DNA of 64,000 nt from contig RBKR01000001.1 of the NCBI GenBank assembly GCA_004835665.1, positions 992,001-1,056,000 on the forward strand, given 5' to 3'. Below the pieces are notes generated by a model. It saw only the letters and a program-made list of their open reading frames with translations. It searched no databases and was not told the origin of the DNA. This document shows, one piece after another, positions 21,016 to 33,059 of the stretch. Numbering within the stretch: position 1 is the first letter of the stretch; each line of letters starts with the position of its first letter. Made by a program: the position numbers and the translations under genes. The stretch comes from Phoma sp. XZ068. Taxonomy: Eukaryota; Ascomycota; Dothideomycetes; Pleosporales; Didymellaceae.

Positions 21016-22967
21016 TTAATTAGCGCCATTATTCCTTACATGATCAAGTACCCACCGCGTATGTTCCTCAAAATGCTTAAGCTCCTGGCCCTCTAACGTC
21101 TTCAAGCCATTATTTCTTAGGATAGAAAAGAGCGCCACAGCATCGTCAAAGAACTCATGGTTGGTGTAGCCAGTGTTATCTACTTTGCCTTTCAAGTCAT
21201 CCCAAAAGTCCCTCATATCGTTATAGCTAGATGCATCCTGGTGGCTTTCATGAACCTCTTCAGCGGAGAAATGGTATGGGCAAGATGTTGTCGAGCCGGC
21301 GTGCTCTTCCCAATCCCTGCTGTAGTGGTCAGCGTCCAGATATGACTGGCAACAGTGCAGGTGGAGTTACATACCTATTAATACGGATCAAGCAGTCACG
21401 AAGGGGCAGGATATCTCCGTTCCAAGAAGAGGAGGCAAATTCTACAACGTTACTTAACATTTTCCCTTGGGGGTATCTTAGCACCCTATCCAAGAGCGAA
21501 TTTCGCCCAGCAGTTTTGTGTTCGTAGCTGTAAACATGAATAGACTGCTGCACCTGATACTCAACTATTCTTCGCTCGTCTTCAGGCATCTCTTCATAGG
21601 TTGGTGGTAGTTTCAGCATGATTTCGCCGTTGTAGTCGAGAAATCGTGGTGCTCTTGCTCGGAGAATGAGAGGGCCAACCCAGCAAGATTGCCAGTCAAT
21701 GATGCTCGAAATTTTCCCCTCATGGACGAACAGATTACCCGGATGTAAGTCGCGATGCCAAAGAACAGGTGCAAGTAGTTCAGGCTCTTTTGGAAGTAAT
21801 GGAGCAATAACACGGAGATACTTTTCGAGCAGGTCAATATGAGCTTGCGGATCGCTCTGGCCCTTGGAAGCGCCCCACCGCTCCATGCTTGGCGGTAGAG
21901 ATTCAGCATATTGACGGAGCCATGCAGTTTCGCGGTTTGCGATTGCTTCCACGTATTCCCTCGCACTAGTCCCTTTGGTGAATATCAGTTCTCTGGCCAG
22001 AAAATTGCAATGGGGGCTGACATACAGGGTCCACGATCAATATCCATATCTGCCCTCTGTTTCTCCCAGAACTCCCTCTCAACTGTGGGACCAATGACGA
22101 ACCTTTTTGATACGTCTGTCTTCAAGTCATCCATTACGCTAGCGGTTATTTGTGCGGTCTCACAGCCAGGAAAGCTGTCCTTCTTATAGTAGAGCGCTCC
22201 ATGTCTATGCACTTTCATTAGAACAGTCATCGTACAGAACCTGTACATTGATAATGCGACTTCATACCTGTTTAATGGGGCGGAGAGAAACTTTTCGTCA
22301 ATGGTGACAAGCTCAGTTATAATTGACAATTGATCTTTCAGATCCATTGTATCCCAAACTTTTGATAGCTGCGTGCCTTGGGCTTCCTCCATGATGATGT
22401 ATTCCGAACTGACTGGATTATCGGCGGTAGCACAGTAAGCCAGAACTTTTGGCACAGGTATATCAAGGATTGAATGTGCCTGTATATATGAGTATAGACC
22501 AAGGACTGGATGGGGAATGGTTGACCCACAAAGTCCATTGTAGCAACCTCTGAGTCGGTCGTGTACTTTGGAGGACCTGAGTTGGGATGAGGGATGCGAG
22601 CCATTAGGACCGATCCATCGTTCATTAGGAGGCGGAATACTTTGTTGAAATTTCCTTCCCCTATCTTACTCATAGAGACACACTTCTGAGACCCTGCAAT
22701 GCCCACAGCAACCTTGTGAAGTTCAGTAACATTGAATTCGCGATAGCGTTCGCGCAATTGTTTCTCTTCTCCCCAAAGCCATCGTCCGGAAGTGTAGTGA
22801 AAGTAGTCATGGAAATCGTCATGCTGCGCGGGTGTGATAGCCTCACACTCGTGTGCTAGATGATTACAGAAGGTATATGAAAAAGTGCGCACAGTGATCG
22901 GTGTGACGGGTAAATGTAAACGACGAGCCAGGGAGGAAGGTCGCGGGAGGAGGGCAAGAACCGACAT
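21016..22967 (-). CDS. AIM9-like mitochondrial APH/protein-kinase-fold protein
   Basis: Four exons: 22967-22530, 22479-22026, 21972-21375 and 21316-21016. The introns are 50, 53 and 58 nt; 1791 nt gives 596 residues. The N-terminus is Arg/Ser/Leu-rich without acids (residues 1-35), as in a mitochondrial presequence. The conserved YTSGRWLWGEE motif follows, then a P-loop-like IGEGNFNKVFRL (about residues 102-113), LMARIPHP with the ATP-binding region, EEAQGTQL, the catalytic HRDLHPGN and the metal-binding IIDWQS. It ends with an INRDWE...CPYHF module. This order matches the fungal AIM9/FMP29 family of aminoglycoside-phosphotransferase-fold proteins. Fungi commonly carry many copies. The substrate is unknown; catalytic residues are present, so it may be an active kinase. 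Confidence 0.88.
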
Positions 22968-23375
22968 AGAAGCGGTTAAAAAGTAAAGAGCTTGTGGTTA
23001 TGAGCTGACTTGCATCTCAACTTGCGACAATGTTGGACGTAGATCGTGTGTTTGTAGGTGTTGCGTTTATTTGGCAAGCGTAATGTGGGTGACGTTTGGC
23101 CCTTAGCGCCACTCGGTCGGACCTCAAACCCCAAAACCATATTTCACCTTGACATCAAGCGCTACTACATCCTACTGGAAATGGGTGCCTGTAGCTTATG
23201 CAAAAGCTCTGATCAAACAAGCTATTTGCGCAGTCTTACAATCCAAGTGGTATCGCATCGGTAGGTGTAGTTTAATCAGCACAATCAAAAATGGGTTTAT
23301 CGTGGAATCAATCCCTTGTCGGACACAGTCGTGAACCAAGCGTGATTACCAAATGTTAATATCCGATTGAATCTT
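22968..23375. other. Intergenic, nothing recognised
   Basis: Gap between the AIM9-like start and the end of the G-alpha-like gene. No further in-frame exon encoding a normal G-alpha C-terminus was found here. Confidence 0.45.
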
Positions 23376-24471
23376 TCAATCGCTACTGTCGTTGATCGCA
23401 GCCACTACCAGCTCAATGTTCAAAGTAACGTGAGGGTGAACCAAGTACGAATAGAGCCTTCGTTTACCATAGTTGACCTGGCTAAAGCACTGAAGCAGAT
23501 ACTCGCTGGCCGGCTCGGCATCGGTGCCACTAGAGTAGTCTGGAAAATGGTCCACAAGAGGGCTGTGGGAAGGCTTTTCTCGGAAAACACTGACGTTGTT
23601 CAGAAACAGTATGACTTTTGTGTTCGCAAACGACTTGGTGTTTACCATGTTATCGAAGAGCTCTATCTGTTCCGTCATTGCGTTAGTGCCCGAAGCTTCT
23701 TGATCGTAGCAAGGGAGATCGACCACGTATAGGATCGCATTGATGTTGTCGAATTGGTGGAACCATTTCCTTCTCTCGCATCTTTGCGTGCCAACGTCGA
23801 TGAGATTTATCGATAGCCCACTAACGAGGAAGCGATGCTCGGAGATGCCCTGAATGCCTTTGTGAGAGCGTACTATATCGGCTTCCGTTGGTATGTAGTC
23901 CGAGGTAGTAATTCTGCTGATTTCACGAAAGAAGCTGGCAATGTAAGTGAGAGTGCTGGGTTAAGGCATTTCCGACTCACTATGCGGATGGTTCTTTCAA
24001 ATCAGAATCGGCGCTGGATTGGAAGGCCTCCGCGACGGAATAGTCTTTCCATAAAGCTTCAATCGCCTGGCCCGCTTCCTCATTCAGCGGCACATCGCCA
24101 GGAACCGCGATGTAGTTGCACCAATAGTCGTAGCGATTCTTGATGTCTTCGTCCAGCCCAATTTCAGACAACTTTATAAGGTCCACAAGTCCTTTAGCGC
24201 AAGTGAATACACATTGGTGGATGTTATGTTTATAGTCAATCAGCTCAGCTTTCGTAAGGCCAGTCTCGTTGTTGTTCTTCAGCTGTTTGATAATATCCTT
24301 CATTGTAAATGCTCCGAGGGGTAAGACATTTATTTTCCTATTGCGAATCTTCGCATCTTCCTCAAGTTCTCGATCGATAGCTTGTGATCGCTCTTCGGCT
24401 TGAGTGTCCACAGGAAATAGAGTACACGACTGCAGTTCTACCAGAACATCACTATTGTGTTGTTGGCTCAT
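23376..24471 (-). CDS. Heterotrimeric G-protein alpha-subunit-like protein without nucleotide-binding motifs (pseudo-G-alpha)
   Basis: Exons 24471-23981 and 23934-23376 with a 46-nt intron; 1050 nt gives 349 residues, about normal G-alpha length. The fold is recognisable throughout: IDRELEEDAKIRNRK before strand 1, AIEALWKD in the helical domain, SDYIPTEADIVRS, DVGTQRCERRKW at switch II, VILFLNN and HFPDY. Every guanine-nucleotide motif has changed. The P-loop GAGESGKST is GAFTMKDI (residues 53-60, two residues shorter); switch I Arg and Thr are gone (SHKGIQGI); DVGGQ is DVGTQ; NKxD is NNVS; TCAT is replaced by LVHPH. The N-terminus lacks the Met-Gly myristoylation site and the final helix that contacts receptors is missing (stop after AINDSSD). 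No stops or frameshifts interrupt it, so it looks like a maintained pseudo-GTPase, not debris. Divergent to the secreted-protein gene. Confidence 0.85.
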
Positions 24472-25048
24472 GAGTATGCTGACGGTGTGGTCGACTTGAA
24501 AATCCGGAGTGAAGTTGCCTGGTAGTATAACTTGAGAGGAAGGGTTTATGACCGCGATTGGGGATTCTCAAACGATTGCAGGGTGTTAGGCTGCATTGCC
24601 CCACTTTTATCAACTCCAGCTGACACACCGGGCTAGCCCTTGCTGCTTACACCTCAGCCTTTGACATACCGTTCAACATGTGAACGGACTACGGATTTAG
24701 TATGTCCCTCCAACCGCGGACTCTATAACATAGGCGATACCGAGTTAATGCAAAGGCGACAACGGAACACTATGAGGCCTCTTCAACGCCAAAGCTATTA
24801 TCACATCATCATCCTCATCAACTACGGCGAGCACGTACCCGTTTCAAGGCACTTAAGAGGAGCTATGAACTTATTATCACTATAGGAATCAAAATTTGTC
24901 CCGCTCTTCGTAGAATACATAATGGCATGCCTCCAAGCTGATATGCTCAAGTATCAAGTAATTTATTGTGCGACCTTTCCTCCCATTGAATCTTCAAAGT
25001 CTACTTCACTCATTTCACAATGTTTTATGAAATTCGCCAAGACTCGAG
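24472..25048. promoter_or_regulatory. Divergent intergenic region between pseudo-G-alpha and secreted-protein gene
   Basis: 577 bases between two start codons on opposite strands; it must hold both promoters. No clear TATA box or repeat was seen. Confidence 0.4.
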
Positions 25049-26467
25049 ATGCGTGCACCTGTGCTATCTGTGTTGGGGCCCTTTCTAAGCCTCAACATTC
25101 TCAGCGCGCATGCCAATATTACTTACAACACGACACAACGTCTGGATGACAGTAGTGCCTCTGCGCCTGAACTTGCCAAAGCCCTACACGAATTTATCCT
25201 GGAACCCACCAATAGACCTTGCAGTGTTGAGTTCAGCGGCACCCGCTTTTTGACCTACCGTTCCGAGTCAACCGTGTTTAAGATCACTCGCACCGATGAA
25301 AATGCCAAGCTCGACAGTTGTGAAGTGAACTTCGTTGAAATCGTAGATCAATGTATTGCAGAGAAGAAATCTCACGGTTGAAACCTTTTACTCAAAGGGT
25401 TACTGTGCGAGATCTACCATGACAATGTTCCGCAAGGGCATTTGTCTGACAGAGCCTTCAGCTCTGAACATGGACTTCAATCGAGGATTGTACAGTCTGC
25501 TAAACCTCAACTTGTTAAGCCAGCCAAAGCCCATCCTGCTAAGACTCCTAGAAAGGGTTGTCCGCCAAAACCCAAGGGCGAAGGAGGCAGACTAGCAAGG
25601 AGATTTGACACTGACTGCGACGAAGAGGTTGGACTCGAGACGTTCTGGGGAGACATTCTCAGGAACAAAAAGGCAATGGGTAACTCGGCTCTCTATTTCC
25701 CTGTTAAAGAGACTCAAAGTGATGCTTGGGGAATCACATATCTCCACGTTTGTACAGGAATCCTGATCTCCGATCCTGCGGTTGTCATAGGTGAGCGTTG
25801 CTTTTTGTTCCTTGAAAACACGGTGAAATATGATGAGTCTCCACATGGAAAATCCAATGGCACAAGACTGCTGTTTGCTCCCATTCTGCCGGCAAGCCGA
25901 AGCTGCTCTGCCTGGGTGTGCCCATCATTTTTCTTCTACCTGATTGAATACGTTTATGTAGTCACCCATATACAAGAAGATGGTAGCGGCAACTGTATCA
26001 TGCTTTCGGGCGCAGTGTAAGTCAAAACCTTCACTGAGGAAAACCTTATGGAGGCAACTCTCATGGCAAGTTTAGTATGCCGACCACTTCGCTCGTAAAC
26101 TAACTGATTATAGGCGGATCCTACATCAAAGACTCTGATTCATATTCTGTACACTCGTCCAAAGACTGGCACACCGCTACTTACTAGTTTTGAAGATTTC
26201 TTCCGGGATGAATGGGGGTTTGAAGGGAAAGTAGTCAGAAAGAACTATTTTCCAGGCAGCGGTACAGGCGAGATGAAAGGCCCGAGAGGAAAAGCAGCCA
26301 TCCAGGTAAGCAATCACATTCCACTGAGCTCCATCCAACGTAAATGGCACAATTTTCCATTATCTGACACGCAGTCGCTGTAGGTAATTGGTAGCAAAGG
26401 AAAAGGCAAGAACAAGCTGAAAGGTTTTTGGAGCTCGGACACTCCAATTCGGAACAAGAGCTTCTGA
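25049..26467 (+). CDS. Secreted protein of unknown function
   Basis: Proposed exons are 25049-25376, 25437-26014, 26114-26305 and 26384-26467; 1182 nt gives 393 residues. The signal peptide is clear (MRAPVLSVLGPFLSLNILSAHA). The mature part opens with ITYNTT and has a Cys-containing region up to KKSHG. A Lys/Pro-rich linker (KPAKAHPAKTPRKGCPPKPK) is followed by a compact domain (TDCDEEVGLETFWGDI, then GITYLHVCTG, then LLFAPILP). The end is basic (IGSKGKGKNKLKGF). The first intron (25377-25436, 60 nt, weak GTTGAA donor) is needed to skip a TGA at 25379 and is the least certain; the last two use good sites with a CTGAT branch in the 99-nt one. The family is not recognised. Its island location and secretion make an effector-like or extracellular role possible, which is inference. 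Confidence 0.6.
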
Positions 26468-28199
26468 GAGATCTAGAGGGTGCATTGTGAAGCATTCGCC
26501 GCTTCTCTAAATTAGGCGAAGCGCTTTGGCACATTTGGAATTGTCACCATGGCTTTGCTTGCGAGTCGAGTGAGATCTGGTATCCGATTTCCCTGATGTT
26601 AGCCTTACAAAGGTGTGACTATGGGATCATGTGGTCAACGCCAACAAAACGTTGTAAAGTATAAGATTATGTGATTTAAGCGAATAAGTATGTCGTTGAG
26701 TCTCGAATATCTAACTTGAAGCTGTAAACACGTTGGCTCTGCGCAAAAGTTGGAGTGATGCCTACCTTTAAAGGTTCCCACAGAGGTAAGGAGAATACTC
26801 AAGACCAAATCAAGATCTTATTTTGAACACCAATAACTCTATGCCGTCATAGGATTCCATCTAAAGCGTCCAGCTCTGAACCAAGGGCTTGGGTGGACCT
26901 CGCCATTGAAGAGACCCGTAAACGTGATACCTTGCTATAACCAGAACAAATATCAAAAGTTTGTTCTTTCGAGATACTATAGTGTCTGTAATAGGAGTGA
27001 TCATGCCCACCTATGTATATAGAAGGAAGGTGTCATTGGATAGGAGTAAGGCATGAGCTGACTAAGCAGGTGGCCGCTCACTGCGATCAGAATCAATGTT
27101 CATTACAACATTGGCGTTCTGAGAGAATACAATAACTAGATAGACAGTGCAGTGTTTGTAACGACTAATATTAAAGTGAAGGTTCGTATCAAGGCATTCG
27201 GTATTGTACTGACTGCATAGAGGAGAAGGAGACCTAGGTAGACATAGGATGGAGCCGAAGATGTGAAAACTAGGAATCGAACGGTCAGATTGCATTTTCG
27301 TCTTCAGCCTGGTCAAAATAATCCGAGCACGGCATTATGCAGTGTAATATGCGGAGTTCCAATGGAAACCATCAATCTTGGAACCTCTATCATTTATTGC
27401 GCAACGCCAGTAGACCCTCGATGCGTGTGTGCGTCAGGATAGACATGCATTCGTAATATCTCGTGCAGAGCTAGGTTAAGCGATAACCTTTCTCCAGTGG
27501 TGCCAATCTGTGCTTTTTGGCCTAGCCTCTTGCTGTTCAATAAACGTTCAGTTGAATCGAGAAAGTGGCGAAGCTCAGCCCAGCCCAAGTGAGGTCCTTC
27601 ACGCTAAAATACGTCATTTCAGCTAGCGTGTTTACACAAATGGTCCTCCACGTCCAATCCACCCCATACGACGCAAAGGCCACTCAAAGGCAAACATGGT
27701 CATCCGAGTTGCAGAAAGCATGAATCGTCAGTTGTTTGCCTTGTCAGGCGAATATCAGTTGCCTTACAATGTGGCGGAGCAGGCTGAAGTTTTGCGCGCA
27801 CGCGTAAAGCGAGGACGCGCAAAGCTTCAAGATGCACGCGCATTTGAGGGAACGGTTCAATGAAAGTCAAAATAACGCCCGTAACCGCCAAAAACGCGTA
27901 GGTGCGACACAAGCATACTCCATTCGTCCTTGCCGTTGCATTCAGGTGGCTAGTATACCCGTCGTCAGAGGTGAGCCTGCACTCTACTCTTCGCTTGTAC
28001 TGTCTGGTTCCATAAACCCCCGATAGTGTGTTCGAGCTCGCCCGAGTGCACGATCATTTTGTCTTTGAGCATTTGGCAGCGGCGAAGAGTCTTCGTATGC
28101 TAAGCCTCCAGGGCATTCTTTTAGTCCATCACCAGACGAAACGAGCGCTGCAACAAATCGAGCGAGTCTTGAACGCACTCTTACGATATCAGGGACTCG
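26468..28199. other. Long intergenic stretch, no gene recognised
   Basis: About 1.7 kb with only short frames. One plus-strand frame is open from 28016 to 28207 and overlaps the proposed start of the STAND gene. It could be an upstream exon or leader, but it has no clear donor. Confidence 0.4.
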
Positions 28200-31100
28200 A
28201 TGGCTAACGACATGAAAGACGCGGACCTTCTCGCATCAGCCTGCGAGTTGGAGGTGGTGAGGCCTTTTCAGGCCCTGAAGCTGAACCGTCGCCGCCTTGT
28301 TGCATTTGACGTGATTGCTGTCCTCGACCCTCTTGACGACTTCGATACAAACAGGCTGTCCGATCACCAAGCACGGAATATCTGGTTGGGGAAACATTTG
28401 CCCAAGGCCTTTGAGGACGCTCGTATCTTGGCCTACAGGCGAACCCGGCCTCTGAGGCTTAACAGAGGTTCAAACATCGACACTGGAGTACTTGCAAGCC
28501 ACCTCTTGAGTCGTCTGTCTGGGTTTAGAGAGCAAACGAACACGGTACGCTGTCTCCACTATCAGTAAACGCTACAATCTCATTGTAACTCTGTTGTCGG
28601 TTTGTGTCTAGATTCACTTGTCAAAGAAGTTTAACGGTAGCTTTATAGGCCGACATTCCGTTCGTTATCGTCATCCACAACGGCAGTGGCGTGGATATGT
28701 TGTCAGCCTTGGTGTTTAGCTTGCTTGCGTCCCTAAGCCGCAGTTTCTTTGGGCTGGGGACTAACGCGAGAGGCATTGTATGTGTCGAAGCAACACAGCG
28801 CGAAGGAGGGCTTCCATATTGCATCTCACCTTCGCATTCTACGGACTTATCTGGCAACATCTCCTTCCATGACCAATTCGGAGCCTCACTACCTCACCAT
28901 GGAAATCGTCTCCCGGTCACCGTCTTCCTTGACGACGAACTTCAACTCGAACCAAAACAGGAGCCTCGTCTCAACCCATACGTCTGGAAGTTCTTTGAAC
29001 CGCACGTTAAGACAGCCTCGTTAATTTTCACTGCCCTGAATAGAATAGTAATGTTGGCCTGTCCCCCGCGATATCATCGTTTACTGACTGGGAACAGCCA
29101 TACCCCTCTTCTCCAGCCAGCACTGGAAGAGTGTTAGGTGAGATACGCAAATTTATCACGCAGTACATTGAACCATCATTCGCAGGAGTTGAAGGAGGTG
29201 TGTAGCGCTCCAAAGCAATCAGGTGCGGCACTGACATCAACTATAGCTCAATTTCGTCGTTGGCTCTTCCCCACCAAGGCTTTATTTCAGTACCAGGCCC
29301 CTCAGGTTGTGAATGGCTCTGGTGACTGGTTGTTCCGTCACGAGTCGTATCGCTCTTGGATCGTTTCGGATCAGAACGACCTGCTATGGATCACAGGGAA
29401 GCCAGGTAGCGGGAAATCGACGTTGATCAAACTTCTGAGAGACAGCATTCGATACGAGGATGCTTCGTACTTACAGGAGCCGGCGATTGCGGCTTCGATT
29501 ATGTTTGATTTTCGATACGTTCTGGATTGCCACAAAGGTAGTGCACGAGGACTTCTCCTACGAGCCCTGCTCTACCAAATACTCGAGAGTGACCCAACAC
29601 TTCTCTCGCGCCTTTGTCAGTCCTTGAGCCCGCTGTCGCCATTACCTGAACGACCAGAAGATCTGGATGTTCACAGTTACCAGTTATGCTTAGAAGCTGC
29701 ACTGACAGCCGCAACAGATAAAGCCACAGTGTTCCTTCTTATTGACGGATTGGATGAGTGTGAACCGGACATCCAGGACGATTTGATGGCATGTCTAGCA
29801 CCAATTTACCAACAGCCACGATTTACCAAAAAAGTTCGCATTATGATCACATCCCGCTGGGATGCGTCAATGCAACGCATACAGCGGCAATGTCGAGCTG
29901 GAATCAGATCTCTGGAGATGGAAAATACAGAAGACATCGCCACTTTTTGTTCTGCTATGCTTTCTCCTAGACGGAATAGTCGGGGGATACTTATGGATCA
30001 AAACAATTCTTGTGTTCACTGGAAAGATTCAGTCCAAGAGTTGGTTGAATCGATCACCTCTAGAGCTGATGGCGTATTCTTGTGGGTGAGATTGGTCGTT
30101 GACCTGCTGTTGAACGACTATCCTGAACAACATCCTCCCGATTGTGGTACGAAGAGATGGCAACAGGCGGTCGAAGATCTTCCAACTGAGCTGGATTCGC
30201 TCTATGAGAACCTCGTGGATCGGATACCAGCGCAACTTAAGTCAAAATCTGACTTACTTTTCATGTGGTGTTCGCACACGGTCCGGCCTCTTGAGGAAGT
30301 TGCGCTACATTCGCTCATCGGATTCAACGACAATGGATTCAAGCTCGGATCCGCCTGGCTCGAAAACCCGACCATGGATCTAGCATCGCACCTTCGCCGT
30401 ATGACTTACGGTCTTGTGGAAGTAGTATCTGACCCAGAGTCATACACAAATACCGTACGATTCATACATGCCAGTGTCAAGGATTACTTTGTCCGGGCTA
30501 CCTCCCATTTAGTTGTGTCCCAAAAAGGTTCTTCACAAGATCCTATCGGTCTCGCTCATACCATCATGGCCAAAACTTGTCTTCATTACATCGAGCGAAA
30601 ATTTCGTAGCGGGAAGAGCTCAATGGACCCGTTTCTCAACTACAGCGTATTACACTGGAGTTTCCACGCTAAAACAGGGGAGCAGCTAGATGTGTCCCAG
30701 GACTATTTAATCGACGTGTTCCAATGGCCATCATCGAACATCGCATCGCTCTGGCTGGAGGAGCATGAGAAGACTCACAGGCCTCACATACGTTCTGAGA
30801 AAGCCACTTCTCTCTTGCACGTGGCTGCGCACTATGGACTGATCAGCACAATTAAAGCTCTCTCTTTACGGGATCCTGCTGAAGTAACTTGGAATTCAAG
30901 AGACTACATGGGACGTACTGCACTCCATCACGCTGCTTCACAAGGCCATACGGACGTTGTGCGCTTCCTCTTGGATCACGGCGCCAATGCTAACGTCGAA
31001 GATGCGCAAAAGATCGGGCCCCTGCAGAGTGCTTCACAGAAAGGCCACACCGACGTTATGATGGCCCTCCTTTCAGAGGGTGCCAACATAACCATCAAAG

Positions 31101-33059
31101 ACACTACCGGAAAGATGGCCATTCATCATGCTGCACGTGCCGGACACATCGAAGCTGTTAAGGTGCTTATCGAAAGCGGGGTTGATCTGGATGCTCAAGA
31201 TCTCCGCGGGCACTCCGCCCTCACCTTGGCTGCAGCCAGCGGCAACGAGGAGCTGGTGGACTTCTTGCTGAAGCTTAAGAGCCCAACTTGGTCGGCTGCG
31301 ACAATTGGAATTGCTCTGACACTTGCAGCTGCCCTTGGCCTCAAATCCCTCACTCAATCTCTGCTGCACTCTGGTAGATTTAGTGGTCCGGACGACATTT
31401 TTGTGCAGCAAGGCTTCATCGCCGCGATTATTTCTGGTTCCGAAGAACTAGTGGTTGTTTTTCTTGATCTCGAATGTCATCCAAATCTATACGACTATAG
31501 GTACGGGCAGTCAGCATTATCTATAGCCGCAGCCCGTGGACATGATCGAATCGTCCGCATCCTCCTGGAGCACGGTGCTCATGCAAACATTCGAGATGTT
31601 CGCACCGGAATCACACCTGTGATGCACGCTATCAGTCGAGGCTTTCCGATTGTCGTTCAGTTGCTTCTAGAGTATGGAGCCGAGTTGGAGGCTCCGAAAG
31701 GATCAGACGATCACGTAGAGGAAGGCTGGATCCACAAGATTGTCTTGGCTCTGATACACGAATGTCCGAGCGGCAAGAATGGAGGTGGTAACAGAAAGTC
31801 AACGGATTCTTCGACCGAAAGCGTGGCTGGGTCGTCAACTTACGGGCGAAAATCGTGGTTTTCCTCTAGCGTGAACCGTAAGCGATCTCGTTCCAAGCAA
31901 GAAACCGATGGCAATGAAGGGGGTTCTGACGATGAAGATGTGGCCAAGAAGAAGTCACGACACGACAAGGAAAGTGACACGCAACTCATGTGCCCCTTCC
32001 ATAAACGATATCCGAACAAGCACAGTTGTCCCCCATTTCCTAGGGTCTCGCGTCTCAAGTAAGTTGATTCACCCCAATCAATCCAGTATCTAATACATGA
32101 CAACAGAGAACACATTCACAGAAGACACCATAAAGTTTTCTGCGTTCATTGCTGGAAGATCTTTCCGGATGAGGCAGCCGTCGCAGTCCATCATAAGACT
32201 GAGGAATGTGTGGAGCGCCGCCGAACTGACTTCTCTGGGGGTATTTGCAAAAATCAAGCCACCGAGCTTAAATCTCGAGCAGGTATTCAGAGAATCTCAG
32301 AGAAGGCACATTGGGAAAGGGTTTTTCGCATCGTTTTTCCTGACTTCGAGGGTAGACTGCCCTCTCCTTCTTGTAAGTCTACGCGAACCGTACCCTGGGG
32401 TCCTTTGCTTACCGTTGCTAGATTATAATACCTCCAATACTATTGAAGAGGCAGTGCAACGAATGTTTCGGGACCCGTGCCTTCGGCAGAACTTGGAACC
32501 AATGCTCGGAAGAGAACAGTGGGAACCAGTGCGCGACCTCATACTTGCATTTTCCAGCAATCAAAGAGTCACTCAGCCCAGTGAAGAGTCTGGCCAGAAC
32601 GTCAACACCAGAGAACCTCAGAATTCCAACAACTTTACCAACGCAGACGCAGAGGAGAGTAATCAAATTCTGTCAACTCTCGCGCTTCCCCCAACGAATA
32701 ACGTTGGAACAATGCCAACGACGCAGCGGTTCCCAGGCACTCAATCTTGGGACTCGTTTGCCCCAATGTTCGAGGTGCCCAATTTACAGCAACCCTACTC
32801 GCAGCCATCGTTCACGCATGTACCTTCCGACTCTGGCGTAGGTTCGATGGTCTTGGAGCCTCAAGGACGGGACATGTATGTCTTCGACAACAACATGGGA
32901 ACTGAAGGTATAGCTAGTCCTGGCCAGCCGGGTCGGGAACACACGCTTCCAAACTTTCAATCCATGAATAGCATGTATCTCTCACCAGATAATAGGTGGT
33001 ATACAGGAAATAACGAGCCATGGGGGCAGGACAGTGAAGGTTCAAAGGACCTGCAGTAG
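28200..33059 (+). CDS. STAND (NLR-like) protein: hydrolase-like N-terminus, NACHT, ankyrin repeats, C2H2-like fingers
   Basis: 3' exons are firm: large exon ending at 32058, then 32107-32372 and 32422-33059 (introns 48 and 49 nt); from codon 29138 this gives 1274 residues. NACHT Walker A is ITGKPGSGKST (about 29390-29420) and Walker B is FLLIDGLDECEP (about 29731-29768). Ankyrin repeats fill about 30800-31680 (GRTALHHAASQGHTDVVRFLL and others). A basic nuclear-signal-like stretch precedes a C-terminal CPFHK...C...H...HH and CVHC...HH zinc-finger pair spanning the 32059 intron. There is no ATG before Walker A in frame, so the start is upstream. 28200-28544 (MANDMKDADLL) plus 28649 onward resemble the alpha/beta-hydrolase-like domain of such proteins (LPKAFEDARILAY, then IPFVIVIHNGSG). 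An in-frame TAG at 29135 and the exact junction near it are unresolved. The family acts in fungal non-self recognition and regulated death. Confidence 0.75.

Noticed and set aside
23279..23375. Search for an extra exon restoring the G-alpha C-terminal helix
   Set aside because: Candidate acceptors give sequence unlike the family's last helix; the truncated end is kept.
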